Assembly: GCF_003387575.1 (NCBI RefSeq)
Contig: NZ_QUAB01000048.1
Coordinates: forward strand, 62,001 to 126,000
DNA length: 64,000 nucleotides
Reading direction: 5' to 3'
DNA from: Microbacterium bovistercoris
GTDB taxonomy: Bacteria > Actinomycetota > Actinomycetes > Actinomycetales > Microbacteriaceae
The notes under the pieces are model-generated. The model was not told the origin of the DNA and ran no database searches. It saw nothing but the letters and a program-made list of their open reading frames with translations. Both the position numbers and the translations under genes were made by a program. Positions 34,374-43,025 of this stretch are shown piece after piece (the first letter of the stretch is position 1; each line of letters starts with the position of its first letter).

Positions 34374-35980
34374 CGCGGCATCCCTGGCTGTGGGCTGTCG
34401 AAAACGTGCTCCTGGAACAGCGACATGGGCAGCGTGATGCCGGCGTCCGCGATGCGCTCCGCGAAGCGGGGCCGCACGCCGGTCGGCTTGAGTCGCCCGA
34501 GCACGCGGCCCTCGTGGTCGTAGCCGGCGGAGTGGTCGAAGGCGAAGGCGTCCTGCAGGGTGATGATCTCGCCCTCCATGCCGTGCACCTCGGTGATGTG
34601 CGTCACGCGGCGACCGCCGTCCTTGTGGCGCTGGATCTGCACGATCACGTCGACGGCAGAGGCGATCTGCTCGCGGATGGCACGCAGCGGCAGGTCCATG
34701 CCGGCCATCAGCACGAGGGTCTCCAGGCGGCTGATCGCGTCGCGCGAGGAGTTCGCGTGGATGGTGGAGATCGATCCCTCGTGACCGGTGTTCATCGCCT
34801 GCAGCATGTCGAGCGACTCGGCGCCGCGCACCTCGCCGACGACGATGCGATCGGGGCGCATGCGGAGGGAGTTGCGCACCAGGTCGCGGATGGTCACCTC
34901 GCCGCGACCCTCGATGTTCTGCGGGCGGGCTTCGAGGCGGACGACGTGCTCCTGCTGCAGCTGCAGCTCGACGGCGTCCTCGATGGTGACGATGCGCTCG
35001 TCGCCGGGGATGAAGGCCGAGAGCACGTTCAGCAGTGTGGTCTTGCCTGTGCCGGTTCCGCCCGAGACGATCACGTTGAGCTTGGCTTTGACCGCGGCAT
35101 CCAGCACGGCGGCGACCTCGGGGGTGAGCGAGCCGAAGCGGATCAGGTCGCTCACGGTGTACGGCGTCGCGGCGAACTTGCGGATCGTGAGCGAGGAGCC
35201 GTCGACGGCGAGCGGCGGGATGACGGCGTTCACACGCGAGCCGTCTTCGAGTCGGGCGTCGACCATGGGCGAGGCCTCGTCGATGCGGCGGCCGACGCGG
35301 GCGACGATGCGCTCGATCACGCGGCGCAGCTGCGGCTCGCCGGTGAATCGCGTCGCGACCGGCAGGATGCGGCCGCGCACCTCGACGTAGATCTTGTCGA
35401 AACGGTTGACCATGATCTCGGTGACGTTCGGGTCGTCGAGAAGGGGTTCGAGCGGGCCGTAGCCGAGCACATCGGCGCTGATGTCGTCGATGAGGCGCTT
35501 GCGTTCGGCGACGGTGAGGGCGAGCTGCTCGCCGGCGACGATCTCGGCCAGCTCCTTGCGGGCGAGGTCGTGCAGCTGCTCCTCGGTGAGGGACGAGTCG
35601 TTAAGGCGGGTGCCGATCCGGCCGAACAGCTCCTGCGCGGCCTTCTCCTTGACTCCCGCGAGCGGGTCGACGACCGGCGCACTCGGGATCGCTGGGTCCC
35701 TGGGCTTGTCGAAGGGCCCCTCCCCCGAAGCTGGGTCACTGAGCTTGTCGAAGTGCCCCTCAACGTCTGGGTCTCTGCCCTCGTCGAAGGGCCGCGCATC
35801 CGTCACTTCCACCGGCGGCGGCAACGGCGTCGGCGCTCCGGTCGGAGGCGGCGGCATCGGTGCATCCTGCGGGGTGGGCGCCTCCGGTGCCGGGAGGGGG
35901 GAGAGCACCGGAGGCGCAGTCATCGCAGCATCCGTCGTCTGCGCGTTGCGGGCGGCGTTGAGCCGGTCGTAGAGGCTCAT
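34370..35980 (-). CDS. cpaF: Tad pilus assembly ATPase CpaF/TadA
   Basis: Hexameric secretion ATPase of 536 residues powering Flp pilus assembly. The catalytic domain has the N-terminal family segment [20 protein letters not shown], Walker [17 protein letters not shown], the Asp box region [15 protein letters not shown], and the Walker B/His-box area [20 protein letters not shown]. The first 130 residues are unusual: a Pro-rich stretch and then a linker with [16 protein letters not shown] and [10 protein letters not shown]. That linker is encoded by three tandem copies of a dispersed DNA repeat (35694-35793). It overlaps cpaE and tadB by 4 bp. Confidence 0.95.
   Translation of the reverse strand: MSLYDRLNAARNAQTTDAAMTAPPVLSPLPAPEAPTPQDAPMPPPPTGAPTPLPPPVEVTDARPFDEGRDPDVEGHFDKLSDPASGEGPFDKPRDPAIPSAPVVDPLAGVKEKAAQELFGRIGTRLNDSSLTEEQLHDLARKELAEIVAGEQLALTVAERKRLIDDISADVLGYGPLEPLLDDPNVTEIMVNRFDKIYVEVRGRILPVATRFTGEPQLRRVIERIVARVGRRIDEASPMVDARLEDGSRVNAVIPPLAVDGSSLTIRKFAATPYTVSDLIRFGSLTPEVAAVLDAAVKAKLNVIVSGGTGTGKTTLLNVLSAFIPGDERIVTIEDAVELQLQQEHVVRLEARPQNIEGRGEVTIRDLVRNSLRMRPDRIVVGEVRGAESLDMLQAMNTGHEGSISTIHANSSRDAISRLETLVLMAGMDLPLRAIREQIASAVDVIVQIQRHKDGGRRVTHITEVHGMEGEIITLQDAFAFDHSAGYDHEGRVLGRLKPTGVRPRFAERIADAGITLPMSLFQEHVFDSPQPGMPR
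35694..35793. repeat. Three tandem copies of dispersed repeat in cpaF linker
   Basis: Copies lie at 35694-35720 (TGGGCTTGTCGAAGGGCC), 35733-35759 (TGAGCTTGTCGAAGTGCC) and 35769-35793 (TGCCCTCGTCGAAGGGCC), spaced about 36-39 bp. All are variants of the TGAGCCTGTCGAAGGG core. They keep the cpaF frame open. Confidence 0.8.
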
Positions 35981-37287
35981 CGGCGGGCCTTCCTCGCTGA
36001 TCGGGACTTCGCTTCGGGAGCGATCTGCGTGACGAGCGTCATCATCGCGCGCGCCGCGGCGTCGCGCGGGTCGTCGTCGATGAGCGGCACGCCACGGTTG
36101 CCGGCGAGGACGACGGCGCTCGATCGCGGGACTTCGACGCCCACGGGAGCGCCGATGATCTGCTCGGCGTCCTTCACGGTGATGCCGACGTTCTTCTCGC
36201 TCTGGTTGACGACGATGCGGCGGTTGGCGGGAAGCAGGCCGATGGTGCGCAGCATCTCCAGCTCGGTGCGCAGTGCGCGGAGTGCGGGCACGCCGAGGTT
36301 CGCGACGAAGACGGCGTCGGTGACGTGCTCGATGACGGTGAGGGTCTGCTCGCCGAGACCGGGCGTCGTGTCGACGACGACGTAGCGGAAGATGCCGCGC
36401 AGCTGCTCGATGAGCCGGCCGAGCGCCTCGGGCCGGATGGCGTCGCCGAGCTCTGGCGAGGGTGCGCTCGCGACGACGAAGAAGTCGCCGCGGTGGTGGG
36501 TCAGGGTCGTCTTCAGGATGAGTTCGTCGGATGCCGCATCCGAGGTGGCCTCGACGATGGTCCCTTCGGGGCGCAGGTCGAGGGCCGCGGTGATGTCGCC
36601 GAACTGGGTGTCGGCGTCGACGAGCACGACCGAGTTCGGCGCGATGCGGGCGAGGCCCGCGGCGAGGTTGATCGAGACGGTGGTCTTTCCCTGGCCGCCC
36701 TTGGGGGCGACGACCGCGAAGGCCTCGGGGCGCTGGTCGGACTCGAGGGGAGGGAACTCCCAGACCTGAGCGGGGGCCTCGGGTTCGGGTTCGGGTTCTG
36801 GCTCTGGCTCCGGATCGGGATCCGTAGGGATGCCCATGAGCTCGGCGAAGGCGCGCGCGTGCGGGTCGATGCCGGCGGCGCGCGGACGGAACTCGTCCAT
36901 GGTCGCCTTGCCCTCGACGATGAGCCAGCGCACGACATCGACGATGAACATCTTCAGTTCGTCTTCACCGGCGAGCGGGCTGACGACGGCGTGCAGCTGC
37001 AGTTCGTCGGCCCAGTCCTCGAGGTCGCTGCTCTGCTCGCGCACGACAACGAGGGCGACATCGGGGTAGCGAGCGTGGAGTTCATCAGCGACGGATCGGG
37101 TCTCGTCGAAGTTCACCACCGGGCCGATGAAGGCCACGCGCGGCTCTTCGACGACCTGCGCGATGGTCGCCTCGGCTCCGAAGGCGAGGAACGCCCCAGG
37201 TACCACGGCCAACCGTCCGCCGAGCAGTTCTCGCAGGCGCGTCTCGAACTCGGCGGATCGGCTGATGAGGAGGAACGGCGTGGTCAC
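35977..37287 (-). CDS. cpaE: CpaE-like pilus localisation ATPase
   Basis: MinD/ParA-type ATPase of 436 residues with an N-terminal receiver-like domain (about residues 1-130). An acidic-proline linker of about nine Glu-Pro repeats precedes the ATPase domain. The deviant Walker A is VVAPKGGQGKTTVSINLA, followed by VVLVDADTQFGD and YVVVDTTPGLGE. It is thought to position the Tad machine in the cell. The GTG at 37287 overlaps the cpaB stop (GTGA), which fixes the start. The frame upstream to 37413 overlaps cpaB and is rejected. Confidence 0.92.
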   Translation of the reverse strand: MTTPFLLISRSAEFETRLRELLGGRLAVVPGAFLAFGAEATIAQVVEEPRVAFIGPVVNFDETRSVADELHARYPDVALVVVREQSSDLEDWADELQLHAVVSPLAGEDELKMFIVDVVRWLIVEGKATMDEFRPRAAGIDPHARAFAELMGIPTDPDPEPEPEPEPEPEAPAQVWEFPPLESDQRPEAFAVVAPKGGQGKTTVSINLAAGLARIAPNSVVLVDADTQFGDITAALDLRPEGTIVEATSDAASDELILKTTLTHHRGDFFVVASAPSPELGDAIRPEALGRLIEQLRGIFRYVVVDTTPGLGEQTLTVIEHVTDAVFVANLGVPALRALRTELEMLRTIGLLPANRRIVVNQSEKNVGITVKDAEQIIGAPVGVEVPRSSAVVLAGNRGVPLIDDDPRDAAARAMMTLVTQIAPEAKSRSARKARR

Positions 37288-38048
37288 CAGGCGTTCGCCC
37301 CAGTCACCCAGCGGGTTCCGGAATTGTCGGTATCCGGGTTCTCGAGAGTCAGCCAGATGTCGACGTATCCCCGGTCTTCGTCCTCGTTGTCCCCCTCGGT
37401 GAACCACACCCACCGTTCTGCGTCGGGAGCAGAGAGCGCGATCGTGAGCATGATCTTGGAGCCCGCGGCCTGCTCGGCGGACTCCCCTTCCTTCGCGGGC
37501 TTGCTCACACCCTGCACCCTGGTGACGAGCACGTTGTGGAAGGCGAAGTGCGACTGCGGGTTGAGTACGTCCTCCGCGTCGCCAACCTCGTCGGGGTCTG
37601 CGGTTCCAATCATGCCGATGTAGTCTCCGGCTTTGATCTCACCACCGACGGCGCGATCGGCTGGAACGGTGAATGACAGCTTCTGCATGCCCTTGGGTAC
37701 CGGGATCTCGCCCGTCGCCGCAAGACCCTCGGGGGTGACGAAGCGCGCCGAGCTCAACTGCTCTCCCGGAAGCAGCTTTGCCGAAGCGATGAGTCCCTCA
37801 AGATCGGCGAGATCCGTGACAGCGTCGGGTACCTCGTTGCGCTTGGGCACGGTGTCGGTGACCACGAAGTCCTTGACTGCTTCACCGGAGGTGCCGCGCG
37901 GGATCTCGGTCTTCACGACGTAGACCTCCGTGAGCTCCGCGCCCTTCTGGGCGCGGGCGTTCGCACCGTTCACATAGGCGATCAGGAAGAACGCCCCAGC
38001 GATCGCGAGGACGAGGGCGAGGACGGCGCCGATGATTCGGGTCTTCAT
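37284..38048 (-). CDS. cpaB: Flp pilus assembly protein CpaB (SAF domain)
   Basis: Membrane-anchored pilus protein of 254 residues. One N-terminal helix (RIIGAVLALVLAIAGAFFLI) is followed by an SAF/RcpC domain: EIPRGTSGEAVKDFVV, LLPGEQLSSARFV and VGGEIKAGDYIGMIG. In Gram-negatives CpaB acts with the secretin; no secretin gene is present here, as expected for a monoderm. ATG 38048 is the natural start. A 40-bp gap separates it from the TadG-like gene. Confidence 0.88.
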   Translation of the reverse strand: MKTRIIGAVLALVLAIAGAFFLIAYVNGANARAQKGAELTEVYVVKTEIPRGTSGEAVKDFVVTDTVPKRNEVPDAVTDLADLEGLIASAKLLPGEQLSSARFVTPEGLAATGEIPVPKGMQKLSFTVPADRAVGGEIKAGDYIGMIGTADPDEVGDAEDVLNPQSHFAFHNVLVTRVQGVSKPAKEGESAEQAAGSKIMLTIALSAPDAERWVWFTEGDNEDEDRGYVDIWLTLENPDTDNSGTRWVTGANAW

Positions 38049-38088
38049 TGAGCGTGGTGCTTTCGAGTAGGTCTGGAGTGGCAGCCGG

Positions 38089-39171
38089 TCAGGTCGTCAG
38101 CCGGGAGAGTTCGTCGTCAGTGATGATGAGCCGGACCACCTTGACCGTCGCAGACTCCTCGTCGCCGTCGCCGAGTGTGAAGTCGAGGTCGTCCACGGCG
38201 ACGTACTTGACGAAGTTGCCCTGGAGGTAGCCATTCGCCTTGCCATCTGCGGGATCGCTCGCGTCAGCGTAGGGATCCTTCTCTGTGAAAGACCCCAGCT
38301 TCCCGCCGGTGAGATAGAACGCTGCGAACCGGCTCACGTGATAGCAGTGTTTCGGACCGTCGTCTGGCGTAGTCGCAGAACAAGCCGCGTTCGCTTTGAT
38401 CCCCTTATAGTGATCGAAGACGGGGATCAGCATGACCGTGTGTAGCTTCTTTCTCAGGAAGGCATCGGCGTTGCCACAACCGGAGTCTCCACCGCCAGCG
38501 CCGTCGTTGCCCCCCAGCCACAGCTCGCTGTCCGGGCCCTCGAAGTTGATTTCCACTTCGCACGCGGCGGCGTCCAGCCATCCGAACCCACCCGGGTTGT
38601 CGGTGGGTTCGCAGCCTTCGCGGTCCTTGACGCCGAACTCAATCGTGACGCGATTCTCGGTGTCGCCCGGTTCGGAGAGCACGGCGTCTTCGAACTCACA
38701 GACGCCGAACCCGATGGGCAGGACGCCACCTGCTACGGGCACACCCCATTCGGCCGACCCAGAGGCGTAGACCTCCTCACCGTTTCCTTCGACACCAGGG
38801 AGTACCCCGGCGAGAAGGTGATGCACATTCCTTTTCGCGGTGACTGTCACGGTGTTCTCGCTGATGTCGGGGAGCGCCGTCAGAGTGACCTCGTCGGCAA
38901 GCTCGCCCCAGGCCACTGAGGCATTGGCATCAACGTAATCCTCGGCGACACTCGTCGCGTCCGCTCCACAAGCCGACTCGTCTTTCGCGCATTGCGCTGC
39001 GATCGCGAGCGCTGCACCGTCGACACCATTCTGGAGCTGCGCACGCTCGGCGTAGAGAGCGCCGACGTCGATAGCCAAGGCTGCGATGCCCAGAAGGGGC
39101 ACGAGGAGAATCCCGACGAGGACTGCGGTGGCACCTCGCTCATCACGGAAGCGCTTGCTCAACCGCCGCAT
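38089..39171 (-). CDS. TadG-like pseudopilin with extracellular domain
   Basis: Protein of 360 residues with a pilin-like N-terminus RDERGATAVLVGILLVPLLG followed by IDVGALYAERAQLQNGVDGA, the Tad-domain hallmark. The rest is an extracellular Asp/Gly-rich region with at least eight cysteines, probably paired as disulfides. Base composition is a little lower in GC than neighbours. Its first 13 bp overlap the TadE gene. It is probably a minor component or tip protein of the pilus. Confidence 0.85.
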   Translation of the reverse strand: MRRLSKRFRDERGATAVLVGILLVPLLGIAALAIDVGALYAERAQLQNGVDGAALAIAAQCAKDESACGADATSVAEDYVDANASVAWGELADEVTLTALPDISENTVTVTAKRNVHHLLAGVLPGVEGNGEEVYASGSAEWGVPVAGGVLPIGFGVCEFEDAVLSEPGDTENRVTIEFGVKDREGCEPTDNPGGFGWLDAAACEVEINFEGPDSELWLGGNDGAGGGDSGCGNADAFLRKKLHTVMLIPVFDHYKGIKANAACSATTPDDGPKHCYHVSRFAAFYLTGGKLGSFTEKDPYADASDPADGKANGYLQGNFVKYVAVDDLDFTLGDGDEESATVKVVRLIITDDELSRLTT

Positions 39172-39575
39172 ACCATCTGCCCCGATCCGGTGAGGGTCAG
39201 CGTGCTGGCTCCGCCCAAAAGCTTGAGGAAACCGGGAAACAGCAGTTCTGCGTGATACTTCACGTCCGCCGTGACCACACAGGGCTCCTGCTCTGTTGCC
39301 CCCACGGTCAACTGCACTTGATCGCGGCTAAGATCGGGCCCGATCACCGGGACGAACGCGCTGACCGCTGCGTCTTGTGCATTCCCCTCGGCACCGTCCT
39401 CACCTTCTTGTATCGCCATAACTCGCGCAGCCTCCCGCGCCGCATTGGAAACACTGACCTGCGCATTAAAGAGCAACCCGAACTGGATGATCCCGAGAAC
39501 GATCAGCATCAGCGGCAGCATGATGAATGCGAATTCGACCGCAGCCGCGCCTCGCTCATTCCGCGTCCACGTCAT
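39159..39575 (-). CDS. tadE: TadE-family pseudopilin
   Basis: Minor pilin-like protein of 138 residues. The N-terminal segment RNERGAAAVEFAFIMLPLML carries the conserved G-x3-V-E-F processing region, followed by QFGLLFNAQVSVSNAAREAA, typical of TadE. Two C-terminal cysteines could form a disulfide. ATG 39575 has GAGG upstream. It is separated from the flp gene by 83 bp containing a stem-loop. Confidence 0.88.
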   Translation of the reverse strand: MTWTRNERGAAAVEFAFIMLPLMLIVLGIIQFGLLFNAQVSVSNAAREAARVMAIQEGEDGAEGNAQDAAVSAFVPVIGPDLSRDQVQLTVGATEQEPCVVTADVKYHAELLFPGFLKLLGGASTLTLTGSGQMVCGG

Positions 39576-39609
39576 GTTCCTCACCCGTACCTGCAATCTG
39601 CGAACAGCA

Positions 39610-39649
39610 GGAGGTCGGCGGCGTGAACTCGGTCCCACCACCGACCTCC
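39610..39649 (-). terminator. Stem-loop between flp and tadE
   Basis: GGAGGTCGG (39610-39618) and CCGACCTCC (39641-39649) are perfect inverted copies with a 22-nt loop. It lies in the only sizeable gap of the pilus operon, directly after the pilin gene. It may act as a partial terminator or mRNA stabiliser that makes pilin more abundant than the machinery. Confidence 0.55.
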
Positions 39650-39658
39650 GAGCAGCCA

Positions 39659-39865
39659 TCAGGGAACGACGACCTCGCCGATCTTGTCCGCGATGTCCTG
39701 GAACATGGTGCTGAGGTTGCCGCCCAGGGCGATGACAGCGACGATGATTGCGACAGCGATGAGGCCGACGATGAGGCCGTACTCTACGGCGGTCGCGCCC
39801 TCCTCGTCCTCGACGACGCGACGAGAGTTCAGGTAGGCCTGCGCCTTTGCGTATGCCTTGAGCAT
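39659..39865 (-). CDS. flp: Flp-type major pilin
   Basis: Major pilin precursor of 68 residues. A basic leader is followed by EEGATAVEYGLIVGLIAVAI, where cleavage is expected after the Gly and the mature protein begins ATAVEYGL. The rest is a single hydrophobic helix and a short polar tail. The ATG at 39865 has AAAGGA about 9 nt upstream. It is the first gene of the operon, and transcription must begin within 39866-40083. Confidence 0.93.
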   Translation of the reverse strand: MLKAYAKAQAYLNSRRVVEDEEGATAVEYGLIVGLIAVAIIVAVIALGGNLSTMFQDIADKIGEVVVP

Positions 39866-40083
39866 GGGAAATGTCCTTTCGAGTGGGTTGGGTAACGCAC
39901 TCTGCAGACCGACGCATATCCCCAGATACGCCAAACGTCCGGATCTCCCCGGCCCCCAGAGCCAGATCAAGACACCCGCTCCCCAGCGGGCCCTATCCCT
40001 GTTCAGCATCATGGACCTTGGAGTTCGCTGAAAGCAAGTTCCATTCGTAACTATCTTGTTTCGGCGGTCGCGCCGCCGTGACG

Positions 40084-40338
40084 TTAAGCAGTCTGATCTG
40101 GCGTTTCCCACCGAGCCCGCGGGCGGTCGTCGAGGGACGAAGGCAGCGGCACCTTCGGCGGGCGCCGCTTGACCCGTTTCGGCATCCGATCCGGCATGCC
40201 GGGGCGCTGCCAGCGGGCGGTGTCCATCGTGCCGTGCCGGACGGCGAGACTAATCAGCCAGTACGTGCCCCACAGCGCCAGGAACAGAATCCCGAGGTAC
40301 AGCACCAGCATCACGAAGAAGCCCACGCCGGCGAGCAT
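40084..40338 (-). CDS. Small membrane protein, start uncertain
   Basis: Unrecognised protein with one or two helices (VGFFVMLVLYLGILFLALWGTYW) and a basic, Pro-rich cytoplasmic tail (RMPKRVKRRPPKVPLP). The frame is open to a GTG at 40437, but that region contains a strong hairpin and no ribosome site. I therefore prefer the ATG at 40338 (84 residues). It lies upstream of flp in the same direction, separated by 218 bp that hold a short hairpin (40062-40078) and otherwise nothing I can identify. Confidence 0.5.
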   Translation of the reverse strand: MLAGVGFFVMLVLYLGILFLALWGTYWLISLAVRHGTMDTARWQRPGMPDRMPKRVKRRPPKVPLPSSLDDRPRARWETPDQTA

Positions 40339-40394
40339 CCCGAGTACCGGCCAAGGGTCCGGCGCGTATTCGATCGGCGCGACCGGAGCAAAGA

Positions 40395-40427
40395 ATAAGG
40401 GGCCTCGGCGTATGCCGGGCCCCTTAT
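40395..40427. terminator. Strong hairpin in divergent intergenic region
   Basis: ATAAGGGGCC and GGCCCCTTAT enclose a second stem CGGC-GTAT-GCCG with one bulged T, giving a 14-bp stem with A/T-rich flanks on both sides. It looks like a bidirectional terminator, which is unusual between divergent genes. It could insulate them or attenuate a leader. Confidence 0.7.
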
Positions 40428-40481
40428 GAATAAGCACCGATCCGCGTGGCGTCCGGTGTTTGTGCCTCTAGTCTAGCCGGT

Positions 40482-41165
40482 ATGCCGCCGATCGAGCCTG
40501 TGAGTTCACGTTTCGTCGGCGAACCACGGCTGCTGCGGCTGCTCGCGGACACCGACGGGGATCTGCTCCTATCCCAGGAGCTGTTCGCGTGGAACGTGCG
40601 CGCGTCCGGCGCCGCGATGGAGGCCATCCATGTCTTCGAGTTGATCCTGCGAAACGCGATCGACCGGGAACTACGCACCTGGAACGAGGGCATGGATGGC
40701 ACGCCGGAGTGGCTGCTACACCCGCATCCGTACCTCTTGCGCGCCCTGAATCCGAGTGAACTATCGAAGACGGTGTCGCGGGCGCGCCGGATCGCCGCGG
40801 AGCACGGCCGGCCTGTGAACCACGACGACGTGCTCGCCCAGATGTCGCTCGGTGCGTGGCGGTACATCCTGCCGTCAAAGGCGAACAAGTCGAAGCAGAA
40901 GCTCTGGAAGGTGGCGATCAAGAACGCCTTCCCCGCCTGGCCCGGGAACTGGCCCGCCGAGAGCATAGTGACCCGTGTGGCAAACGTGCACGGTCTCCGG
41001 AACCGCGTCGCTCATCTCGAGCCTCTTCACCGCTACGACCTTCGGCGAGTCCGACGTGACATGCGCAGCGTGTGTCACGCCGTCGGGCCTGACGCCGCCC
41101 GGTTCTTCGTCCAGACCGAACGACTCCTGCCGATCATCGAATCGAACCCCGCGAGTCCGATCTGA
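40482..41165 (+). CDS. Abi-like HEPN-domain protein
   Basis: Protein of 227 residues resembling AbiD/AbiF-type (Abi_2) abortive-infection proteins. The N-terminal helix MEAIHVFELILRNAIDREL is the family pattern. The C-terminal HGLRNRVAHLEPL contains R-x4-H, the HEPN ribonuclease motif. Such proteins are thought to cleave RNA and block phage growth or act as toxins. No antitoxin is obvious next to it. TAGTCT lies 7 nt before the ATG (leaderless). It opens an accessory island of mostly unknown genes. Confidence 0.8.
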   Translation: MPPIEPVSSRFVGEPRLLRLLADTDGDLLLSQELFAWNVRASGAAMEAIHVFELILRNAIDRELRTWNEGMDGTPEWLLHPHPYLLRALNPSELSKTVSRARRIAAEHGRPVNHDDVLAQMSLGAWRYILPSKANKSKQKLWKVAIKNAFPAWPGNWPAESIVTRVANVHGLRNRVAHLEPLHRYDLRRVRRDMRSVCHAVGPDAARFFVQTERLLPIIESNPASPI

Positions 41166-41285
41166 TCCCCGCTCCCCCGCTCACAGCGCTGCGTCACCCA
41201 GAAACATCAGCGGGATCGGGTGTTCCCGGAGCGCCTATGGGGAGGGCCGCTGACGGAACAACTATGCGCGTGCCACGATGTCCAC

Positions 41286-41786
41286 ATGAAAGCGTCAGAA
41301 ATCGCGGCCCGCGTGAATGGGATCAGTACCCCGTTCGGCGGCATCTCCTGGACGCCTGCAGTCTCCGACGTACAGGTGGCCCGCAGAGCAATCGCCTTCA
41401 TCGAAGTGCGGCGAGTGCTCTTCGGCACCTACGCGAACGAAGTTCCCGACCAATGCGTCCAATCGGTGATCGATATCCGCAATTTCCTCACCGAGGTCAT
41501 AGGCAGCGGCGGCCTCGCAGCAGAGCTCGAACAACCGTTGCGGCTGGCGCGCGGCTTTTGCGTGCGCTTTCTCGATCGAGTCGGCGCGACAGAGCGCGCC
41601 CTGCCGGACGACGCTGGCGCACGTCATCTGTTCGCTCAACCCGACTGGCGGATGCACGACTATTGGTTCGGCGAGGCTCTTGGAGAACTACGCGCCGGCG
41701 TGGCCGTTCAAGTTGGATTCATCGCCGCACGATACAAGCTCGGAGTCGAAGACGACCTAGCTTCGATACTCCCAGACGCCACGTAG
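41286..41786 (+). CDS. Hypothetical protein (possibly DUF6650)
   Basis: Soluble protein of 166 residues with an all-helical look. It begins MKASEIAARVNGISTPFGGI and ends VEDDLASILPD, a pattern I associate with a family called DUF6650, though I cannot confirm this. CACGAT sits 6 nt before the ATG. It lies between the HEPN protein and a convergent unknown gene in the accessory island. The function is unknown. Confidence 0.7.
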   Translation: MKASEIAARVNGISTPFGGISWTPAVSDVQVARRAIAFIEVRRVLFGTYANEVPDQCVQSVIDIRNFLTEVIGSGGLAAELEQPLRLARGFCVRFLDRVGATERALPDDAGARHLFAQPDWRMHDYWFGEALGELRAGVAVQVGFIAARYKLGVEDDLASILPDAT

Positions 41787-41841
41787 ATCGACACTCATCA
41801 GTGTCGGCTGGCGTAGGAACGCACGCACATCCCCGCCGTTG

Positions 41842-42852
41842 TCATCGCCGCGCAAGCTGTCCCGTCAACGCCTCGACCACGGTCGGCAGGGCAGGCTTGT
41901 CGAACCCGCCGGGAACGAGCGCGAGCCGGTGAGCCTGTTGCTCGCCGTTCTCCGCACGCCCGTCATCGTGTCGATTCCTCTCTTCGACTCTTAGCAAGCC
42001 GAACCAGTCGAGGGTCTTGCGCGCTGAGGAGAAGACGTCCCTGTGAATGCCGTAGTTCTGCAACCGAACTTTCGGATCCATGACGAGTAGCCCTGGTTCC
42101 CGCCAGCCACCGCTCTCGCAAGCCACCATGAGAAGGATCGCGATCTCGGAGTCCTCGAGGACGTGGAGCCACCCGTTGGCGACGAACCCGCCGGGCATAG
42201 TGAATATCGACTCGGCCTTCGAGGGCACGCGGTACTCCTGCTGCTCCCCGACCGCGTCGACGCCGCGTTCATCGAGGAGGACGAACTTCTCAAAACGGTT
42301 GCGCTCGCTCAGCGCGCCCGGAATATCGACCAACCCGGCTTCCGCAAGAGCGATCAGCGCGTTCCGCACACTTCGTGCGCGCTTGTCGCGCGCCGTCAGG
42401 TAGACGCCACCTCGATTGCTGTTGGTCGCATCCGTGACGATCAGGTCGGCCCAACCGCGCGCAGTCCGGTGACCACCTACTTCGAACCCGAACTCGACCA
42501 ACCTCGCTTTGGCTCCCGGTCTACGCGCGGTCTGCACGAGAGAGAGCAACGTCAACACAAACCGCAATGTCGCTCCACGGCTGCTCATGAGGCGCGTCGC
42601 CGGAGGACGCAGCTCGCGTGGTAGAGCCTTGCGGTCGGAGGCATTCGAGTCGGCAATTCCGTCCCGGAAGGAGAAGCCCGTGCGGAGCGTGAGGCCAGCG
42701 GGAGGCAACTTGCCGCCGATCGACTCGTAGACGCGATCGATCGCGGCGCGCTGTCCGGGTCTCTCTAGCCGTTCCAGCCTCGACTCAAACTTCGGACGCT
42801 CCTTCGCTGTCGGCGGCCGCGAGAAGTCAACAGAGATAGGCACAAGCAACAC
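41842..42852 (-). CDS. Unknown protein with winged-helix-like C-terminus
   Basis: I do not recognise this 336-residue protein. The C-terminal third (EDSEIAILLMVACESGGWRE, then YGIHRDVFSSARKTLDWFGL) looks like a winged helix-turn-helix. The middle (KRARSVRNALIALAEAGLVD) could be a second one, so DNA binding is likely. Codon usage is less GC-biased than in neighbours, a sign of transfer. A large inverted repeat lies just upstream of its start and could be its binding site. A replication- or partition-type role is possible but unproven. Confidence 0.65.
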   Translation of the reverse strand: MLLVPISVDFSRPPTAKERPKFESRLERLERPGQRAAIDRVYESIGGKLPPAGLTLRTGFSFRDGIADSNASDRKALPRELRPPATRLMSSRGATLRFVLTLLSLVQTARRPGAKARLVEFGFEVGGHRTARGWADLIVTDATNSNRGGVYLTARDKRARSVRNALIALAEAGLVDIPGALSERNRFEKFVLLDERGVDAVGEQQEYRVPSKAESIFTMPGGFVANGWLHVLEDSEIAILLMVACESGGWREPGLLVMDPKVRLQNYGIHRDVFSSARKTLDWFGLLRVEERNRHDDGRAENGEQQAHRLALVPGGFDKPALPTVVEALTGQLARR

Positions 42853-42874
42853 CTCTTACGTCGAATCAGTCTGA

Positions 42875-42943
42875 ACGTCTTAACCAGCCAGAAGGCTCTC
42901 TACAGGAGTAGATCAAAGGTAGATTCCTGGCCGGTTAAGACGT
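42875..42943. repeat. Large inverted repeat in accessory island
   Basis: ACGTCTTAACCAGCCAGAA (42875-42893) and TTCCTGGCCGGTTAAGACGT (42924-42943) are inverted near-copies with one mismatch and one extra base. The 30-bp centre holds a smaller palindrome, TCTAC-AGGA-GTAGA. It lies between the divergent 336-residue gene and a small membrane-protein gene. Confidence 0.75.
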
Positions 42944-43025
42944 GAACCAAGCATACCTGCAGAACCCCTCGCTCTGTGCGTTACTTGATGACCAGGAACG
43001 CCAAGTCCAGCGCAAAAGGAGGTGC

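Noticed and set aside
36780-36830. Repeat-rich stretch in cpaE as a possible repeat element
   Set aside because: It encodes a Glu-Pro linker in frame and is explained by a short hexanucleotide-type repeat in a disordered protein region.
42942-43025. Longer start (GTG 42942) for the small membrane protein
   Set aside because: It would place the start codon inside the inverted repeat arm without a ribosome site, whereas AAGGAGG precedes the later ATGs.
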